A stretch of DNA of 12,009 nucleotides from Pinguiococcus pyrenoidosus (GCA_019677205.1 JAAMXY010000611.1:1-12009), one strand, 5' to 3'. Shown: positions 1-7,207, numbered from the stretch's first letter. Notes: a model not told the origin generated them from the sequence alone. Numbers and translations are program-made.

Positions 1-2
1 GA

Positions 3-3000
3 GGTCTTCCACTGCTGTCAGATGCTGCGCCTGCTCGCTGCGTTGCATCTCATGAGATGGATGACATGCGAAGCGTGCTCGCCGAGGTCGGAAACGATGA
101 TGCGCTGTGTTTTGCTTTCTGTCGCCTCTTTGAGGATTGCGTCGGGGTGTACCTTCCAAGCGCTGGTGGAGACTGCCGAATGCTGGACTCCGTGTCCGTT
201 CTACCTGGGGATGTTGATACCTGCATGGGGGACTTCACGTCTTCGTTGCTGCTGAATCTGGATCACGTTCGGCGAGATGTGCAATTCGTGGCGGTACCGA
301 CCGGAGCTGCCTTTCTGGACGTCGTCGACGCCATCTCCACCGCTGAGACTGATGATGACTGCAAGGATGCCTGTGCACGGCGCCCAGCTTGCCAGTCCTT
401 CTCATACGAGGATTCACAGTGTCTGCATCGCAAAGGCACTTCGTTCAAGCTAGCCAGCAAGACGACAGAAGTCACGTACGACGCTTCAGCCGATCAGATT
501 CGTCTTCTGGGCTACGTCTTCGAGCCTCAAGGGTCTGCTGGTGGCCAGGCTGGATCTCCGTCTTTAGTCATCCCTGCAGGTGCGGAGGCTGTGGCGTCGA
601 AGGGCGAGTGCAAGGCCCTCTGCTCGGCATACGCCGCATGCGGCGCCATCATCTGGAATGGTACGAACGTAAGCAACGAGGCGTCCGAGCTCCCTTGCAC
701 CATGCTGGCCAGCTGCCAGGGTGAAGCAGGTTGCGAGGCTGCCCTGTTTGCCAGCGACTTCTTCGAGGCAAGGAATGTGCTCATGTCATCTGAGGCGGAT
801 CCGATTGCAGTCATCGACGGCGTTCGCAGGGTGCAGCACTGCGTTGCATACTGCGACGCCCTCGAGGGCTGCATCGCCATTGAGTATGACGAACTCGGCT
901 CAACATGTGCGGTCTACGGAAGGGGCTATGCGCTGGAACTGGGACGAAGCATTGCGCTTTCGGTCGCACCTTCAGCTGCGCCTACCGATTCTTCTTTGTC
1001 GGACTCGACGCCCCCGACGGCTCATCCAAGCAGCCTTCCGACGAGTGGGATACCTACGAGCCGACGTGTCTTTTTGAAGGAGCAGCACTCGACTGCCGCT
1101 TACCAGGCTTTTCCTGAAGACATGTGCTTTGCTAGCACCCCCGCAGCTACCGCCTGGAGCCGTTCTGTCGCAAGCTGCTTTGATGATGTGTGCGAGCCTC
1201 ACAGATGCTCAGCGTTTCAGTGGAATTCGACCAACGGCTCCTGCGAGGCGTGGACGTACACTGCGCTGAGACCTTGCCTCGGTGATCCTGGTGGCGGCGG
1301 CTTCTTGAGATCGCAGCTGGAAGCTTTGCCTAATCGAAGAAGTCAAGAGGGTGGCACACTGACTCAAGAAGGTCTCAGTGTCGCAGAATGCACAGTCATA
1401 TGCGATGCGATTGAGACCTGCGTCGCCTTTGAGGTGGATTCTTCGCAAGCTGTGCCCAGCTGCTTGCTCTTGCACGAGCCGCTCTCGTTGGAGGCGACTG
1501 TCGATGGGAACTTCGCCGTGTATATGACGGCGAGGGGTGGAGAGCTGACGCAAATCCGCAGTGCCTCCAACGAGACAAGAGCAGTGGTGCAGTCGGATGC
1601 TTCGCTAGTCCTACCGATCGATTTGGACCTGTGTTCGAAGCTCTGCGATCGTTGGAGTGGCTGCCAAGCCATTGAGGTTGGGGCCAGTGCGTGCAGCCTC
1701 TTTGAGGATCGGACCGTGAAACTGGAAAGCGTTGAGAGTGCCTCCCCGCCAGCCTCGACGACCTGGATCAAGTATCTGGATATGGTGGGCTCAAGCTACG
1801 ATCGTTTCATGGTACTGGAGGACTCCAGCTTGGATCCACTGCCGGAGACCTTTGCCCCGTCGGCTGTGCCTTCCACTGGACCAGTGATAGGCTTCAGCGA
1901 GGCTCCCTCGCCTGTGGAGTACAACTCAGAAGCGCCGTCGGCGTATCCTACGACGCTCGAGTACGCTGTAAACTACAGCGAGCCAGCTTTCACGATTGGG
2001 GATTGCTGGAGTGATTGCAGGGATACGACCTCATGCACGGCAATGGTTTTCCAGGCAAACACGTCGCTATGCCACTTGGTCCTCGGAGAGGAAGTGCCGA
2101 GCAGGGTCGTTCCAGCGCCAGGAGTCACACTAGGCTTGCGACGAGCTTCGATTCCTTTCGTGAACGTCTCTGCTTGCGTCGATCCGCTGCAGAGTTCCGC
2201 AATGTTGGTGGACGCCAGCAACAAATCTCTTGCCGAGTGTTACGCCATCTGCGAAAGCGTTCGGGGTTGCCTCTCCTTTGCTTACCAGACTGCATCAAAA
2301 GGCCTGGCAAGGGTGCCTCTGGGGACATGCTCTTTCTTTGAGGTGCATCCCCGCAGGACGGTCAATTGCTCGAGCGACAAGGAGTGGTTCATGCACACAG
2401 AGCGGTACGAAAGTCGCAGGCTGTCCGTCGTCCTACCTGACTCAGGATCCAGCGTTGTTTCCACCGACACACTGAGCATGTGTACTGCGGCTTGCGATCT
2501 TATGGCCTCGTGTGAAGCAGCACACTTTCATGACAACGAAAGAGTCTGCGTGTTGATCACGACGGCGTTGAATGAGACGCTTGTGTACGTGAAGCCCTCC
2601 TTTGAAGCGCTGCCAAATGTGCTTAGGTCTTTCAGCCCTGCGCCAAGAAAACTTGCATTGGTGTCTCCACCACGAGTCTCAAAGGCCCTGGCGAAGGCGA
2701 GGACATGCCTTTTGGAGATTGAAAGGCTTGAGCGGCACTCGTTCTCGCTCCTGGCCAACGTTCGGGGGGCTGGCGATCGAATCATGGTTGTTGTGGATGG
2801 CATATCAGCAATGCGCGATGTTGTTGATCAAATGTTAGGCAAAATTTGGGAGGTGCTTGATCTGTTCGAACCCCTCCAGATCTCGCTGTCCATTGCCCGG
2901 CGGCTGAACAAGTATCTGGATGCAGCACTGAAGGCCACGAAGTTCGACAAGATTCTGAACAAAGCCAAGAGCGCTCTAAAGAGGGCCGAGAGAAAGCTCG

Positions 3001-6000
3001 AAAAAGTTGGCGACGCGCTCGACCGGATCATGGCTCCTCTGGTATCCGCAGCAGACGTGATTTATCGAGGAGCACGTTTCATCGAGCCCCTTGCCCCAGC
3101 CAGTTTCTTGCGCTACGTCATCTCTGTCGCGAAGAAGTTCATCGAGTGTGCCGGCGACTTGAACGTGAACGAGGTCGACGAAGGGCTAGCGCTTCTCTTG
3201 GACCCCGTTTGCGATGCGGTTGCCCAGGCCACAGAAGTTTTTGGTGTCGTGAACGAACAGATCGAAGCAGTGGAAGATATCACGAAACAAATGCGAGCAG
3301 TCTTTCCTGGACAGATCAGCCATTCGCTGAAGCGCTTCGACGGCTTCCTCGATGGGCTCTCTCCAATTCTAGCATCCTTCTCTTTCCTCGACGATCTCTT
3401 AGACCGAGAGATCCTGAAGCTCCCGGCTGTAGGCGCATCTCGATACGAGAACAATATCAAGCTCGGGAAAGTGTGCATCCGATTCAAGCTGGGCTTCATA
3501 AGGTTCAAGAAGTGCTGGTCTCTGGGTAGCATCCCTGTCGTGCTGTACACCGTCCAAGTCGGAGGAGAGCTCTGCATCCCAGTCACCTCGGTGTATGCAG
3601 CGCTATATGAAGTGGTCGACCTTGTTCCGACTCGCTTTCTCGGGAAGGACCCGCTCAAAATAGCTGAAGGCCACGTGGAGAAATACCTGAAGATTATCGC
3701 TGGTGGAAAAGTGTACGTAACCGATGGATTCCCGAAACTGGCGTGCCTCGAGGTTTTCAATGGAGATGGCGGAATCTCCATCACGTTCCGCGACGTTCTT
3801 GGATACCTGAGCGAGGCAGTGGGCCTAATCAACGACTTTCCTTTCATCCGTGAGATGATCGATGCGGTGGAGAAGACTATTGAGGATGCTGCGGAGAACA
3901 TCTTCTCAGCCCCTGCAGAGCTCGTGCCAAGCTTGGAGCTCGATACTACGCTGCTGGATGAAATGAAAACCAAAGCGGATGCGCTAGCTGCGATGCGGGA
4001 AGACGTGGAGGCCGCGCTCAATCGAGTCGCTGAAGTCCCGTTGGCATTCCTGGAAGACTTTCGGAACCAGGCTTCAGCATCGATACAGGGCCTGCCTTGT
4101 GACATCAGTGATTTGCTGAGATGGGTCATTGGCATCGACGACGAAGATGCAAGTGAAGGAGACGCTGGGACGCCAACGAACACTACGGAAGAGGTTTTTG
4201 GACGTCGCCTTCTTGGGAGACAAACGACAGATTGGAGGCGCTTCGCAGCAAGCGTGAGTGATACAAATGCCCTACTCGGAGAAGTGATCACAATTGTCGA
4301 GCGCTTTGTCAACAACGCACAACAGATGGATGTTGAGGAAGAAGGCGACAATGGCGCAACAGGAAGCGCCGAACAGACCAATAGATCTGGGCCGCCTCTT
4401 CCTAAGGACCTGATTGAGAAGCGGATACGAACGATGCCAGCGTTCGTAGTCCAGACCAGAGACCTCGTTGATCCCCGTTACATGTATTTTCAAAATGCTC
4501 GAATACACAAAGAGCACAGGGCAATGCATCGAGCAGCGATTGGGATCAATCTCCGTTTCGTGATCCCCGGAGGCTTGCAAAGCCCCGGTGAGGACTGGCC
4601 AGAACCTTCGTATTTCCTCGTAACGTGGCTCACGGGAGCAAAATCTGGTGGAAACGAAGCCCAATCGCCCCCTTCCCAAGCTGAGCGAGGGCTGTACTGT
4701 ATCGACGAAGTCCATCCGTACCCGTTGGGCCTGGAAGAGCGGACAAGGCAGCGCTTGGAAGGGAATGAAGTCCAGAATCAAAAGGACGCGGTCAATCTCG
4801 GCTGGCCCAGCCAGCTAGCAGTAGATTCTCAGGTGGCTTTCTACATTGGCGACCGCTTGTTGGGCGAGGGGACACAGCAGCCTTCTCCGGTGCCTGGCGA
4901 GGAACTCCAAGCTGACGAGCAAAGATGGGTCGGCCAGCTCAGGGAAGGCAATCTTCCAGTGGATACGCTGCACTATATTCTTGTGAAAGAGGCCAACTGG
5001 GAGAATGATCAGAGTCATCTCAGCTTCAAGACGTTTAGAAGCGACTTGCCGTCGGCTCCTAGTAGCCTTTCGGCCCCGTCATCATTTGGGTGTGCAGACT
5101 TCTGCATGTCAAGGTGCGCAACGACAATGCAGCTGGAGAAGCTGCTGAGGGTGTCGAACGGAGCCGAAGAGATCGACCTTCGAAACAAAAGGTATAAGAT
5201 TGTGTACCAACCCAACCCGGTGCGTCCGCCACCACCGCCCGATGGAGCATATTTGCCCGACGGATTTACAGCGCCCGTCCGGATGGAGCTCGAAACGAGG
5301 ATGTTCAAAGCGGCGTACTCGGGCAGTAGATCAAAGCCCATCTTCTTTGATAAGGATTCATTTGGCATGGACAAGTTTCCGATGGACCAGCTCATCCTGA
5401 GCGGTGCTGGATCAAGCACGTGTCGACGGACGCAGACTAGGGACACAAGCAAAAATGGCAATGACAACTTCAAACGCGATCTTATCCGAGGGTATCACGA
5501 ATGCTACTATCAGATCTGCTCGTCAGCCAACGGGCTTTTCTATAAAGCCCCAAGAGGCGGAACGACAATTGAGGAAGTATCAGGAACATGGTGGATGGAG
5601 GACGCGCCTCCGACAGATGCAGTAAGGAGTGCCGCTGTTGGTCAGGGTCACGTGCTTGTAAGCAACCCCGATTCTCCGTTGATCTGCACCGCACCTTGCA
5701 AACAAGAAGAGAGGCCCAAAAGAGATCGGGAAGGGAAGTCCTTGCATATGTACAATTGGGTCGGGAAGAGCGGAAAGAAGTTTTCTGCCGGTTGGGAAGC
5801 CGAGCACATCATCGAGAATTCTCATCTACGCCAAGTTCGTAGCAATAGGACTGGGCAAGCAGCCGGGAAATCCCAAACTTCCTACATAGTCAACTACGTC
5901 ATGGCCTCGCAGCAATGGAATCAAGGACTCGCAAAGCTCGACGGCGTTGCTGGCTGGCCGCCTTTTGCTGCTCGAGAAGTGGGATACGCTGAGAAGAAGA

Positions 6001-6161
6001 AGGTTTATGGGTTGGAGCGGTTTGCGTGTGACGTACGCCTTCTTGGGGCTCTAGCGGACCCAACTTCACAAGATCTCCCCTGCTCTGAAACTGCCTTTAG
6101 GCATGAAGACTGCGAGGCGTTCTTTATGACGAATAGGCTTGATAGCCATTTCCTACCATAG
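3..6161 (+). CDS. Giant multi-PAN/Apple-like protein with helical middle and HNH-like C-terminus (5' partial)
   Basis: This is one uninterrupted frame to a TAG at 6159-6161. The first in-frame ATG is at 57, but the frame is open back to base 3 and already encodes a cysteine (39-41) that fits the first PAN-like module. The true start therefore lies left of the window and the ATG at 57 is probably internal. From the ATG at 57 there are 2034 residues: PAN-like modules (about 1-850), a helical, charged region (880-1125), a mixed hydrophobic and helical region (1126-1340), an acidic linker (1360-1380), unrecognised sequence (1450-1890), and a block with E-H-I-I-E and W-N (about 1895-1985). Sequons (e.g. 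N201, N390, N505, N668, N703, N839) and Cys-rich modules suggest secretion or surface exposure. No transmembrane segment is evident. PAN modules are known to bind protein or carbohydrate; a role in adhesion or recognition is inference. Coding is near certain; function is uncertain. Confidence 0.85.
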   Translation, partial: GLPLLSDAAPARCVASHEMDDMRSVLAEVGNDDALCFAFCRLFEDCVGVYLPSAGGDCRMLDSVSVLPGDVDTCMGDFTSSLLLNLDHVRRDVQFVAVPTGAAFLDVVDAISTAETDDDCKDACARRPACQSFSYEDSQCLHRKGTSFKLASKTTEVTYDASADQIRLLGYVFEPQGSAGGQAGSPSLVIPAGAEAVASKGECKALCSAYAACGAIIWNGTNVSNEASELPCTMLASCQGEAGCEAALFASDFFEARNVLMSSEADPIAVIDGVRRVQHCVAYCDALEGCIAIEYDELGSTCAVYGRGYALELGRSIALSVAPSAAPTDSSLSDSTPPTAHPSSLPTSGIPTSRRVFLKEQHSTAAYQAFPEDMCFASTPAATAWSRSVASCFDDVCEPHRCSAFQWNSTNGSCEAWTYTALRPCLGDPGGGGFLRSQLEALPNRRSQEGGTLTQEGLSVAECTVICDAIETCVAFEVDSSQAVPSCLLLHEPLSLEATVDGNFAVYMTARGGELTQIRSASNETRAVVQSDASLVLPIDLDLCSKLCDRWSGCQAIEVGASACSLFEDRTVKLESVESASPPASTTWIKYLDMVGSSYDRFMVLEDSSLDPLPETFAPSAVPSTGPVIGFSEAPSPVEYNSEAPSAYPTTLEYAVNYSEPAFTIGDCWSDCRDTTSCTAMVFQANTSLCHLVLGEEVPSRVVPAPGVTLGLRRASIPFVNVSACVDPLQSSAMLVDASNKSLAECYAICESVRGCLSFAYQTASKGLARVPLGTCSFFEVHPRRTVNCSSDKEWFMHTERYESRRLSVVLPDSGSSVVSTDTLSMCTAACDLMASCEAAHFHDNERVCVLITTALNETLVYVKPSFEALPNVLRSFSPAPRKLALVSPPRVSKALAKARTCLLEIERLERHSFSLLANVRGAGDRIMVVVDGISAMRDVVDQMLGKIWEVLDLFEPLQISLSIARRLNKYLDAALKATKFDKILNKAKSALKRAERKLEKVGDALDRIMAPLVSAADVIYRGARFIEPLAPASFLRYVISVAKKFIECAGDLNVNEVDEGLALLLDPVCDAVAQATEVFGVVNEQIEAVEDITKQMRAVFPGQISHSLKRFDGFLDGLSPILASFSFLDDLLDREILKLPAVGASRYENNIKLGKVCIRFKLGFIRFKKCWSLGSIPVVLYTVQVGGELCIPVTSVYAALYEVVDLVPTRFLGKDPLKIAEGHVEKYLKIIAGGKVYVTDGFPKLACLEVFNGDGGISITFRDVLGYLSEAVGLINDFPFIREMIDAVEKTIEDAAENIFSAPAELVPSLELDTTLLDEMKTKADALAAMREDVEAALNRVAEVPLAFLEDFRNQASASIQGLPCDISDLLRWVIGIDDEDASEGDAGTPTNTTEEVFGRRLLGRQTTDWRRFAASVSDTNALLGEVITIVERFVNNAQQMDVEEEGDNGATGSAEQTNRSGPPLPKDLIEKRIRTMPAFVVQTRDLVDPRYMYFQNARIHKEHRAMHRAAIGINLRFVIPGGLQSPGEDWPEPSYFLVTWLTGAKSGGNEAQSPPSQAERGLYCIDEVHPYPLGLEERTRQRLEGNEVQNQKDAVNLGWPSQLAVDSQVAFYIGDRLLGEGTQQPSPVPGEELQADEQRWVGQLREGNLPVDTLHYILVKEANWENDQSHLSFKTFRSDLPSAPSSLSAPSSFGCADFCMSRCATTMQLEKLLRVSNGAEEIDLRNKRYKIVYQPNPVRPPPPPDGAYLPDGFTAPVRMELETRMFKAAYSGSRSKPIFFDKDSFGMDKFPMDQLILSGAGSSTCRRTQTRDTSKNGNDNFKRDLIRGYHECYYQICSSANGLFYKAPRGGTTIEEVSGTWWMEDAPPTDAVRSAAVGQGHVLVSNPDSPLICTAPCKQEERPKRDREGKSLHMYNWVGKSGKKFSAGWEAEHIIENSHLRQVRSNRTGQAAGKSQTSYIVNYVMASQQWNQGLAKLDGVAGWPPFAAREVGYAEKKKVYGLERFACDVRLLGALADPTSQDLPCSETAFRHEDCEAFFMTNRLDSHFLP
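39..2560 (+). repeat. Array of nine PAN/Apple-like cysteine modules plus one degenerate
   Basis: Residues are numbered from the ATG at 57. Nine cores have exactly C-x3-C-x5-C: C18/22/28, C102/106/112, C185/189/195, C262/266/272, C445/449/455, C526/530/536, C650/654/660, C728/732/738 and C809/813/819. Most are followed 9 to 19 residues later by another Cys, and often by an aromatic or aliphatic patch after the third Cys. A tenth, degenerate core (C374, C379, C384) has x4/x4 spacing. The pattern matches the central disulfide helix of PAN/Apple domains. Linkers rich in Pro, Ser and Thr separate blocks at about residues 303-335 and 596-633. Family assignment rests on cysteine spacing read by eye, not on a profile search. 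Confidence 0.72.
2694..3431 (+). other. Helix-rich, coiled-coil-like region of the giant PAN protein
   Basis: Residues 880-1125 are poor in Cys and Pro and show alternating hydrophobic and charged heptad-like stretches. Examples are the Lys/Arg/Glu-rich run around residues 955-990 and further amphipathic helices near 1050-1080. The composition change is sharp compared with the PAN array. It could be a stalk, an oligomerisation segment or a membrane-interacting bundle. The sequence does not decide between these, and I recognise no named family here. Confidence 0.5.
5739..6011 (+). other. C-terminal E-H-I-I-E / W-N block, weakly HNH-nuclease-like
   Basis: Residues 1895-1985 contain G-W-E-A-E-H-I-I-E (1912-1920) followed by an aromatic and hydrophobic helix and W-N (1954-1955), then a Lys-rich tail. 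An acidic-His pair followed by a Trp-Asn is reminiscent of the first two elements of HNH/His-Me finger nucleases and of 'EHI-E' blocks I associate with some fungal secreted multidomain proteins. The expected third catalytic His is not obvious in the next 30 residues, so catalytic activity is unproven. The alternative is a structural domain with a chance resemblance. Confidence 0.3.
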
Positions 6162-6380
6162 GGGCGAATGGTGGATGACCTGGAAGACAGTGTCCCTGCT
6201 TCTAATCCGAAAAGACAACTGCCCTTCGCGGAACTGCTGCTCGTAATGAGGCCAAAAAAAAGAGACCCGAGTGTGGCCTTCAGACTTGGAGCACAGAGCT
6301 GCTTACTGAAGGCTGTTCTTGACCAACGTCTTGCATATATGATGAAACTTGTGAGGAAGATGTACAAAAGGAGCGCCTAG
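6162..6380 (+). other. In-frame open extension directly after the TAG of the giant gene
   Basis: After the stop at 6159-6161 the same frame stays open for 72 codons to a TAG at 6378-6380, with an ATG at 6168. The predicted peptide is gene-like: an acidic start, a basic K-K-R stretch near the A8 run at 6254, and a terminal amphipathic basic helix ending M-Y-K-R-S-A. It could be a readthrough tail, a lost C-terminus after a recent nonsense change, a sequence error, or ordinary 3' UTR open by chance. No independent start signal favours a separate small gene. Confidence 0.25.
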
Positions 6381-6434
6381 TTGCTCGCGCAAAATACCGC
6401 TGGCGACAGATCGAGTGGTGGCACATGATATTCG

Positions 6435-6544
6435 TTAAGGATCAAGGAAGCGGCGCCTCGTTACCAAGTGTCTACTTCTTTTCGACTCTCTTGATCCGCT
6501 AGAGCTTGTGCTCATCCGAGCTGGATCGCCTCTCCTGATCCGCT
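6435..6544. repeat. 110-bp direct repeat, left copy
   Basis: This copy starts TTAAGGATCAAGG and ends at CCTGATCCGCT. It aligns without gaps to 7023-7132 with 104/110 identities. All six differences are C/T on this strand. It contains the first full copy of the 44-bp hairpin unit and the beginning of the second. The ends lack TG...CA, and no tRNA-primer-like site follows, so an LTR identity is not supported. Confidence 0.9.
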
Positions 6545-6653
6545 AGAGCTTTTGCTCATCCGAGCTGGATCGCGAGAGTTGTGCTGCCGCACGAGTGAGG
6601 ACGTCTCCTCTCCTTCTCGATCCGCTCGAGCTTATGCTCATCTGAGCAGGATC
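6491..6653. repeat. Tandem 44-bp hairpin units (two tight, one diverged)
   Basis: Units start at 6491 and 6535 (44-bp period), with a diverged third at 6617. A fourth is at 7079 and a truncated fifth at 7123 inside the right 110-bp repeat. Each full unit has outer arms GATCC and GGATC around an inner GAGC-N4-GCTC-N4-GAGC. The central GCTC can pair with either flanking GAGC, giving two alternative 4-bp hairpins. The first spacer varies (TTGT, TTTT, TTAT) while the arms do not change. Confidence 0.75.
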
Positions 6654-6704
6654 TTGAAGGCTTGTTCCTACGCTACTGAGGTTGTCTACTCTCCCTTCCC
6701 TTCC

Positions 6705-6750
6705 TTCTCGAGCCGTTGGGATTCCTGCCTGTCCCAGCTGGCTCTCGAAG
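6705..6750. repeat. Imperfect long hairpin
   Basis: The left arm (CTCGAGCC then GTTGGGA, 6707-6721) pairs with TCCCAGC (6732-6738) and GGCTC-T-CGA (6740-6748), with two single-base bulges and one G-T pair, around a 10-nt loop. It shares the TCGAGC theme of the 44-bp hairpin units and may be a further diverged relative, but this is not certain. Confidence 0.45.
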
Positions 6751-6886
6751 GGGGTCTTCTCTTCGTCACATCACAATCGGATCACGTGGCTCTAGCTTCT
6801 CGCTAGTCACCGGTGTGGGAGGGTGGGTCACGACTGTGATACCGAGGCGCCTCTCTCACGCGCGCCGGTGGAGAAAGCCTCCCGGC

Positions 6887-6922
6887 CAGTGGATGGGAGC
6901 CTCCGAGGCTTCCTGTCCACTG
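6887..6922. repeat. 36-nt near-perfect hairpin
   Basis: CAGTGGA (6887-6893) pairs with TCCACTG (6916-6922). Inside, GGG and AGCCT pair with AGGCT and TCC around a 3-nt loop, with a single bulged T and two G-T wobbles. About 16 pairs form in total. Read by eye; no folding energy was computed. Confidence 0.6.
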
Positions 6923-7022
6923 AAACCTGTTCCCGGGCTGGTCCGGAAACCTTCTCCTGGTCCGGCGACTTCCTCTTGCTTCCTTTTCTCTTAAGCCTGT
7001 CCAAGGGAACCTTGAACCCTCC

Positions 7023-7132
7023 TTAAGGATCAAGGAAGCGGCGCCTCGTTACTAAGTGCCTACTCCTTCTTGACTCTCTTGATCCGCTAGAGCTTGTGCT
7101 CATCCGAGCTGGATCGCCTCTCTTGATCCGCT
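7023..7132. repeat. 110-bp direct repeat, right copy
   Basis: This copy matches 6435-6544 at 104/110 positions with no gaps. Similarity stops abruptly after CCGCT on the right, where the sequence turns to the leader of the downstream ARM/DUF4116 gene. The right edge is 96 bp before that gene's ATG, so the copy may lie in its promoter or 5' UTR. Confidence 0.9.
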
Positions 7133-7197
7133 TAGATGACTTCAACTCACCGTTATCACTGTCTTTCCGTCACATCACGGTAGGGGCGAGCCGCCTG

Positions 7198-7207
7198 TTT
7201 TCCCGCC
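7198..7207 (+). promoter_or_regulatory. E2F-like motif upstream of the ARM/DUF4116 gene
   Basis: TTTTCCCGCC includes an exact match to the E2F/DP consensus TTTSSCGC, 22 bases before the ATG. Chance matches of such an 8-mer are expected about once in a window of this size, so only the position makes it noteworthy. It may lie within the 5' UTR. Confidence 0.2.

Larger units (their letters stand above)
6545..7022. other. Non-coding, hairpin-rich spacer between the 110-bp repeats
   Basis: No convincing gene was seen in these 478 bp; short frames here have no recognisable protein features. The stretch holds most of the second and all of the third 44-bp hairpin unit, imperfect hairpins at 6705-6750 and 6887-6922, a CTAGC/GCTAG mini-hairpin near 6792-6806, the palindrome GAGGCGCCTC near 6844, a CACGTG palindrome at 6783-6788, and a 9-bp direct repeat CTGGTCCGG near 6938 and 6957. 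The concentration suggests a mobile-element remnant or a structured regulatory region. I recognise no named element. Confidence 0.5.

Noticed and set aside
22-255. Plus-strand frame beginning Met-Leu-Arg-Leu-Leu, resembling a signal peptide start
   Set aside because: It is in a different frame from the PAN gene, whose own frame is open through the same bases, and it stops at 255 without features.
3113-4381. A 422-codon open frame on the minus strand opposite the giant PAN gene
   Set aside because: Its composition is Ser/Arg-rich and featureless, as expected for the complement of a coding frame. The plus-strand frame is clearly the real gene, and no domain or start context supports the antisense one.
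6552-7026. Several 67-92-codon frames in the repeat region
   Set aside because: They are translated repeat and hairpin DNA, overlap one another in different frames and show no protein-like features.
6435-7132. Interpretation of the direct repeats as LTRs of a small retrotransposon
   Set aside because: There are no TG/CA termini, no recognisable tRNA primer site after the left copy, no polypurine tract before the right copy and no clear target-site duplication. They are kept as unclassified repeats.
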